This document shows, one piece after another, positions 42,592 to 46,381 of a stretch of DNA of 46,381 nt (its first letter is position 1; each line of letters starts with the position of its first letter). Position numbers and translations under genes: made by a program. The notes under the pieces are model-generated. The model did no database searches and had not been told where the DNA came from. It saw only the letters and a program-made list of their open reading frames with translations. This DNA comes from Rossellomorea orangium (GTDB lineage Bacteria; Bacillota; Bacilli; Bacillales; Bacillaceae_B), in the NCBI RefSeq assembly GCF_019334305.1, contig NZ_JAHWGH010000003.1, positions 1 to 46,381 on the forward strand. Direction: 5' to 3'.

Positions 42592-43866
42592 ATGAAGCGT
42601 TTTTCGAAAGAAGAAAGCAGCTGGATTTTTTACGATTGGGCGAACTCCGCTTATTCAATCATCATTTCCACCGCCGTCTTTCCGCTGTTTTATAAAGCCG
42701 CCGCCACCAATGCAGGGGTGAGTGCTGCTAATTCAACGGCTTATCTGGGATATACGATTGCCATTGCCACCTTCATCCTTGCCATGATCGGGCCGATTCT
42801 TGGTACCATCGCCGATTATGAAGGGTACAAGAAGAAGTTCTTTTCCTTCTTCTTTGCATTGGGTGTAACGTTCACCGCCCTTCTCGCTTTTGTTCCGAGC
42901 GATAATTGGCTGCTCTTATTGATTTTTTATACAGTGGCTGCCGTCGGTTCAGCAGGATCGAACGTCTTCTATGATGCATTTTTGACCGACGTTACCACGG
43001 AAGAACGGATGAACCGGGTATCGTCCCGGGGGTTTGGATTTGGATATATAGGCAGTACGATTCCCTTCATCATCAGTATCGCCATCATCGTATTATCCCA
43101 AAATGGCACTATCCCTTTCTCTGTCACCGTCGCCAGTAAGATCGCCTTTGTCATCACCGCTGTATGGTGGGGACTCTTTTCCATCCCTCTATTAAAGAAT
43201 GTTCATCAGCGCTATTTTATCCAACGTGAGAAAAGCCCGGTGGCAAATAGCTTTAAACGCCTGGGAAAAACGATGAAAGAAATCAAAAAATATCGGGCAC
43301 TCTTTTTATTCCTTCTTGCTTATTTCTTTTATATTGACGGTGTAGGTACCATCATTACGATGTCCACTGCTTACGGATCGGACCTTGGTATTTCATCCAC
43401 GAATCTATTGATCATCCTATTTGTTACACAGGTAGTGGCTGGGCCATTTGCCATTCTATATGGAAGACTGGCAGAAAGATTCACAGGGAAGAAGATGTTG
43501 TATGTAGGCATCTGCGTATATATCATCGTGTGCATTTATGCTTATTTCTTGGAAACGACCCTGGACTTCTGGATATTAGCCATGCTTGTCGCCTCTTCTC
43601 AAGGGGGCATTCAGGCACTCAGCAGGGCCTATTTCGCCAAACTGATACCCAAGAAAAATTCCAATGAATTCTTTGGTTTTTATAATATTTTCGGTAAGTT
43701 CGCATCCATACTTGGTCCGCTGCTCGTGGCGGTCACAGCTCAAGTGACAGGTGCGTCCAACAGCGGTGTGTTCAGTCTTGTCATCCTCTTTATCATCGGA
43801 ATTGTGGTACTCGCCTTCGTTCCAGAGCCAAAGGAAGATGATGTGGAAAAGTCTGCGATTGTGTAA
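42592..43866 (+). CDS. MFS transporter, UMF1/Atg22 type
   Basis: The 424-aa membrane protein has about twelve helices. The diagnostic N-terminal motif WIFYDWANSAYS (11-22) places it in the UMF1/Atg22-like group; loop motif LGTIADYEGYKKK fits MFS motif A. YFAKLIPKKNSNEFFGFYNIFGK is also typical. The start follows AGGGGG. It is downstream of the phosphodiesterase gene and may export or import a related product. Relatives in fungi release vacuolar amino acids; the bacterial substrate is unknown. Confidence 0.9.
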   Translation: MKRFSKEESSWIFYDWANSAYSIIISTAVFPLFYKAAATNAGVSAANSTAYLGYTIAIATFILAMIGPILGTIADYEGYKKKFFSFFFALGVTFTALLAFVPSDNWLLLLIFYTVAAVGSAGSNVFYDAFLTDVTTEERMNRVSSRGFGFGYIGSTIPFIISIAIIVLSQNGTIPFSVTVASKIAFVITAVWWGLFSIPLLKNVHQRYFIQREKSPVANSFKRLGKTMKEIKKYRALFLFLLAYFFYIDGVGTIITMSTAYGSDLGISSTNLLIILFVTQVVAGPFAILYGRLAERFTGKKMLYVGICVYIIVCIYAYFLETTLDFWILAMLVASSQGGIQALSRAYFAKLIPKKNSNEFFGFYNIFGKFASILGPLLVAVTAQVTGASNSGVFSLVILFIIGIVVLAFVPEPKEDDVEKSAIV

Positions 43867-43868
43867 AC

Positions 43869-43906
43869 AAGAAAGAGCCTGATCACAGGATCAGGCTCTT
43901 TCTTTT
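43869..43906. terminator. Bidirectional terminator between the MFS gene and azoR
   Basis: AAGAAAGAGCCTGATC and GATCAGGCTCTTTCTT form a perfect 16-bp stem around ACAG. Confidence 0.9.
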
Positions 43907-43920
43907 AACTTTAGTTAATC

Positions 43921-44556
43921 TTAGAAAGTATGAGCTGCATCTTTCGCACGGGAAATGGCATTTTGCTTGATTTCCTCTGCTTTGTCCGGCATAGCAGCAT
44001 GTCCCTCCACAATGACTCCTTCAAAAGAAGGTACCCCGAAAAACTGCATGATGATACTTAAATATCGGTGGCCCATCTCCATTCCAGCTGCAGGTCCTTC
44101 AGAGTAAATACCTCCCCGAGCCTGGATATGGATGGCTTTCTTATCCGTCAATAACCCAACCGGCCCCTGTTCCGTATATTTAAACGATTTCCCTGCCACT
44201 GCAACAGAGTCAATATAAGCTTTCATCACCGGCGGGAATGAGAAATTCCAGAACGGAGTGACAAATACATACTTATCGGCACTTATGAACTGGTCCGATA
44301 ATTCATTCAGCCGATTCACTTTCTTCTGTTCTTCCGGTGAAAGCTCCTCGAATCCTTTACCAGATTGAAGCTTACCCCATCCGCTGAAAACATCCGCATC
44401 GATATGAGGAATATGTTCCCGGTATAAATCGAGGTGTATCACTTGATCTCCCGGGTTCACTTCCTTATATGTATCCATAAATGCTTTTGCAACCGCCATA
44501 CTGTAGGACTGTGTATCATCATGGGGATGCGCTGTTATATATAATACTTGTGCCAT
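43921..44556 (-). CDS. azoR: FMN-dependent NADH azoreductase
   Basis: The 211-aa flavodoxin-like protein is an AzoR-type quinone/azo reductase. FMN contacts are seen in [13 protein letters not shown] (phosphate loop), [19 protein letters not shown] and [14 protein letters not shown]. Such enzymes detoxify quinones and azo compounds by two-electron transfer and act as homodimers. The start is normal for the family. It is a single gene, convergent with the MFS gene. Confidence 0.93.
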   Translation of the reverse strand: MAQVLYITAHPHDDTQSYSMAVAKAFMDTYKEVNPGDQVIHLDLYREHIPHIDADVFSGWGKLQSGKGFEELSPEEQKKVNRLNELSDQFISADKYVFVTPFWNFSFPPVMKAYIDSVAVAGKSFKYTEQGPVGLLTDKKAIHIQARGGIYSEGPAAGMEMGHRYLSIIMQFFGVPSFEGVIVEGHAAMPDKAEEIKQNAISRAKDAAHTF

Positions 44557-44637
44557 TGATCATCCATCCTTTGCTTCGTTTTATTCACAACAGTATTTTA
44601 TGAAGAAATGGATGGAATTATCCTTATTTACGAATCA

Positions 44638-44667
44638 AAAAAAAACGCTGCCTGTTTAGGGCAGCAT
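44638..44667 (-). terminator. Terminator after the 47-aa gene
   Basis: On the minus strand GCTGCCC and GGCAGC pair around TAAACA and are followed by TTTTTTTTT. Confidence 0.85.
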
Positions 44668-44680
44668 TAAGTGAAATACC

Positions 44681-44824
44681 TTAGTCTTCTTCACCAGGCA
44701 TTTCAAAAGGGTTTCCCCCGATATTTCTTCTCATTTCGTCTGTTAGTTCAAATGGAGTGTTCTCTTGTGCTTCCCCTGTTGTGAAATGGTGACTGCCATC
44801 AAAGTGAAATGGTTTACCTTCCAA
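44681..44824 (-). CDS. Small hypothetical protein, 47 aa
   Basis: The product starts (M)EGKPFHFDGSHHFTTGEA and continues ENTPFELTDEMRRNIGGNPF, ending EMPGEED. It starts at a TTG 8 nt after GGAGGTG and ends just before a terminator, so it looks like a real monocistronic small gene. It is acidic and soluble, and PF repeats occur three times. I do not know the family. Confidence 0.6.
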   Translation of the reverse strand: MEGKPFHFDGSHHFTTGEAQENTPFELTDEMRRNIGGNPFEMPGEED

Positions 44825-44930
44825 TGTCGACACCTCCGTTTTACTATAGTTTAGCCATTATGTAACGGTCTATCCATTTTTTCAGGCACAGACCTTTTAC
44901 CTGGTAGTATTTACTTAATTATAATATGTC

Positions 44931-45467
44931 TCATTTCCAGAAGATATCCTTTTTCCCCATTTTATATTGATATTCTTTATTTTCTAATACGACGATTTGT
45001 TCAGATGATAGCTCTGCCACATGTTTGGTTTCTTCCACTAGATGTTGAATGAGCCGGTGACATTGCTTCGCTCCTTTGACAAGGAGGGGAACCCCTATCC
45101 AATCGATGCCAAGTTCTCTCGAGAATAATCCCCCCGCAGTCATGAATGGGGGTACAGTAGGAGAAGTGTTGGAAATGATGATTTTCTCTTGTTGATCATA
45201 TCGACTAAGGAGAATGCCACATAAATCAGTTAAGGCAGGAACAACATACTTGGAATTTCTCCTTCCAATTGTATACACAGGATTATCATCTTGGTCCAAC
45301 CCATGAAAAAGAATGTGACCGGTGTCCTTTTTGGTAAGCTTGTTAAAAAAAGGCACTGAAAGGATGTCATCCTTTGTAAGATCACCTTGTTTTAATAACT
45401 GTAAGTGATAGGCAGCAGCCATAGACGTTGTATGGGTTCCACCGAAATCATTGTAAATATAAATCAT
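44931..45467 (-). CDS. DUF3189 family protein
   Basis: The 178-aa protein begins MIYIYNDFGGTHTTSMAAAY, the DUF3189 signature, with GHILFHGLDQDDNPVYTIGRR and VVPALTDLCGIL. The opening GGTHTTS resembles a phosphate-binding loop but I would not assign activity. The start follows AAGGGTGGG. It lies between the 47-aa gene and ferritin, all in the same direction; a terminator precedes it. Function is unknown. Confidence 0.82.
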   Translation of the reverse strand: MIYIYNDFGGTHTTSMAAAYHLQLLKQGDLTKDDILSVPFFNKLTKKDTGHILFHGLDQDDNPVYTIGRRNSKYVVPALTDLCGILLSRYDQQEKIIISNTSPTVPPFMTAGGLFSRELGIDWIGVPLLVKGAKQCHRLIQHLVEETKHVAELSSEQIVVLENKEYQYKMGKKDIFWK

Positions 45468-45545
45468 ATGCCCACCCTTTGAATAGATTCATTTTCCTTC
45501 AGTATGAACCTGATGAGCAGACTGTATCCCATTCCATGCATCAAT

Positions 45546-45583
45546 AAAAAAAAAACGCCGCTTCCCAGAGTACAGGAATCGGC
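45546..45583 (-). terminator. Ferritin terminator
   Basis: On the minus strand GCCGATTCC and GGAAGCGGC pair (one mismatch) and are followed by a long T run. Confidence 0.8.
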
Positions 45584-45597
45584 ATTTACGGATGTAT

Positions 45598-46119
45598 TTA
45601 ACCACCTGCTGGTGCGGCACCAGCTGCTGGTCCTGCAGCACGTTGACCAAGCTCCTGATCCATTACCAGTAAGGCAGAAGGATTATCCCCGGCAATCTTT
45701 AAGCGGTCGACAACTTTCTGGGACTGTGCTTCTTCATCGATTTGTTCCCTTAGAAATTCCTGGATGATCACCGCAGTCTGTTGATCCGTCTGGGCTGCAT
45801 AATTATAGGCTTGACGATACGAATTTGTAACGAATTGCTCATGCTCCAACACCTTTTGAAAGGTTTCCAGAGGGGAGCCATATTCTTTCGGCTGGGCTGG
45901 AAGCTCCTGAAGCTCCACCACTCCTCCCCTGTCCGTCAGATAGTCAATGAGTTTCAACATATGTGTTCGCTCTTCCTCCGATTGAATTCTTAACCATTTA
46001 GCCATCCCGGTATAATTTTGGTTCGCCATATAAGCCGACATAGCCAGATATAATGTCGTTGACACATGCTCAATCTGAATCAGATTATTCACCAGTTTTT
46101 GAATTTGATCATTAAGCAT
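45598..46119 (-). CDS. Ferritin-like iron storage protein
   Basis: The 173-aa four-helix ferritin-like protein carries iron ligands in the expected order: Glu17 and Tyr24 on helix A (LIQIEHVSTTLYLAM), Glu50 and His53 on helix B (SEEERTHM), Glu94 on helix C and Gln126/Glu130 on helix D (LREQIDEEAQ). It stores iron as ferric oxide in a 24-mer. The Ala/Gly/Pro tail (GQRAAGPAAGAAPAGG) is unusual. The ATG at 46119 follows GAGGAGGA; an ATG five codons earlier is rejected. No Per box is visible in the upstream bases present. Confidence 0.9.
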   Translation of the reverse strand: MLNDQIQKLVNNLIQIEHVSTTLYLAMSAYMANQNYTGMAKWLRIQSEEERTHMLKLIDYLTDRGGVVELQELPAQPKEYGSPLETFQKVLEHEQFVTNSYRQAYNYAAQTDQQTAVIIQEFLREQIDEEAQSQKVVDRLKIAGDNPSALLVMDQELGQRAAGPAAGAAPAGG

Positions 46120-46222
46120 AGCAATCCTCCTCAATAATGTACTGACCTTCTATTTTATTGAGAGGGACCTTAAAATATGAGGAGATAAAAAAGAGACTGG
46201 GACAAAAGGGTTTCAGATAAAG

Positions 46223-46271
46223 AAAAATCCGAACGAGTAATTTGATAAAAATTTAACTCGTTCGGATTTTT
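46223..46271. terminator. 16-bp hairpin near the right edge
   Basis: AAAAATCCGAACGAGT and ACTCGTTCGGATTTTT are exact complements around a 17-nt AT-rich loop, symmetrical enough to act in both directions. It follows GAGACTGGGACAAAA (46191-46205), a phrase often seen in Bacillaceae intergenic repeats. Confidence 0.75.
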
Positions 46272-46301
46272 AATTTTTAAAACCCATGTATTTAGCAGGT
46301 T

Positions 46302-46381
46302 CTAGCTGTTGATTGGAGTGCAAGACGAAGACTCCTGCGGGAAAAGCGGAATAGGTGAGACCCCGCAGGAGCGACAGCGAC
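46302..46381. repeat. Bacillaceae intergenic repeat, left part
   Basis: The run from TAGCTGTTGATTGGAGTGCA to the window end resembles a dispersed repeat known from many Bacillaceae genomes. It contains the hairpin CTCCTGCGGG (46332-46341) with CCCGCAGGAG (46362-46371). The copy is cut by the window edge, so length and borders are unknown. Confidence 0.6.

Overview
The window is a chromosomal segment of a low-to-moderate GC Firmicute of the family Bacillaceae, probably an environmental relative of Bacillus/Rossellomorea. Three things point there: small acid-soluble spore protein genes (sspE, sspK), sigma-B, CtsR and PerR type control sites, and gene order matching the Bacillus subtilis yfh-yga region up to an rRNA operon. 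Read left to right, that backbone is rrn - ygxA - ygzB - perR - bcp - gsaB - ygaE - ygaD - ntdP - ygaB - sspE - fabL - yfhS - mutY - yfhP - yfhJ - sspK - yfhH - recX - yfhF - yfhE - yfhD. Gene names rest on recognition of the translated proteins; no database was searched.

Layout. 1-272: the first bases of a 16S rRNA gene on the minus strand with its leader and two tandem promoters. 273-4930: ygxA, ygzB, autoregulated perR, a cobalamin adenosyltransferase/2-hydroxyacid dehydrogenase pair, thiol peroxidase bcp and a potassium channel. 4984-7623: a three-gene ABC-2 exporter operon. 7825-10448: gsaB (tetrapyrrole synthesis) and ygaE. 10487-16577: a complete oligopeptide uptake operon in the order appD-F-A-B-C, with 125-bp tandem repeats between appA and appB. 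16884-25314: the conserved backbone of ABC exporter, nucleotide phosphatase, spore proteins, enoyl-ACP reductase, MutY and small sporulation-associated proteins. 25355-25772: a second cluster of the same 125-bp repeats. 25793-29245: an SDR enzyme, RecX and yfhF/E/D.

29324-46381 is more lineage-specific: a DoxX protein behind two Rex/Fnr-like sites, a UbiB/AarF-type kinase behind an ECF-type promoter, an alkyltransferase-like protein, a HAD phosphatase, membrane proteins, clpE with a CtsR heptad array, a Cys/His-rich protein with a tiny hydrophobic partner, sigma-B-type katE divergent from a yhbD-bactofilin operon, an alkaline-phosphatase-superfamily enzyme with an MFS transporter, an azoreductase, a DUF3189 protein and a ferritin. 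Stress and redox handling recurs (perR, bcp, katE, ferritin, clpE, azoR, doxX).

I see no phage, insertion sequence, CRISPR array or obvious defence island. The unexplained material is non-coding: the 125-bp structured repeats with apparent compensatory stem changes, a helically phased six-copy GACGCAA array beside sspE, three evenly spaced TTCAG-N3-CTGAA dyads upstream of the UbiB-like kinase, and a set of dyads between katE and yhbD.
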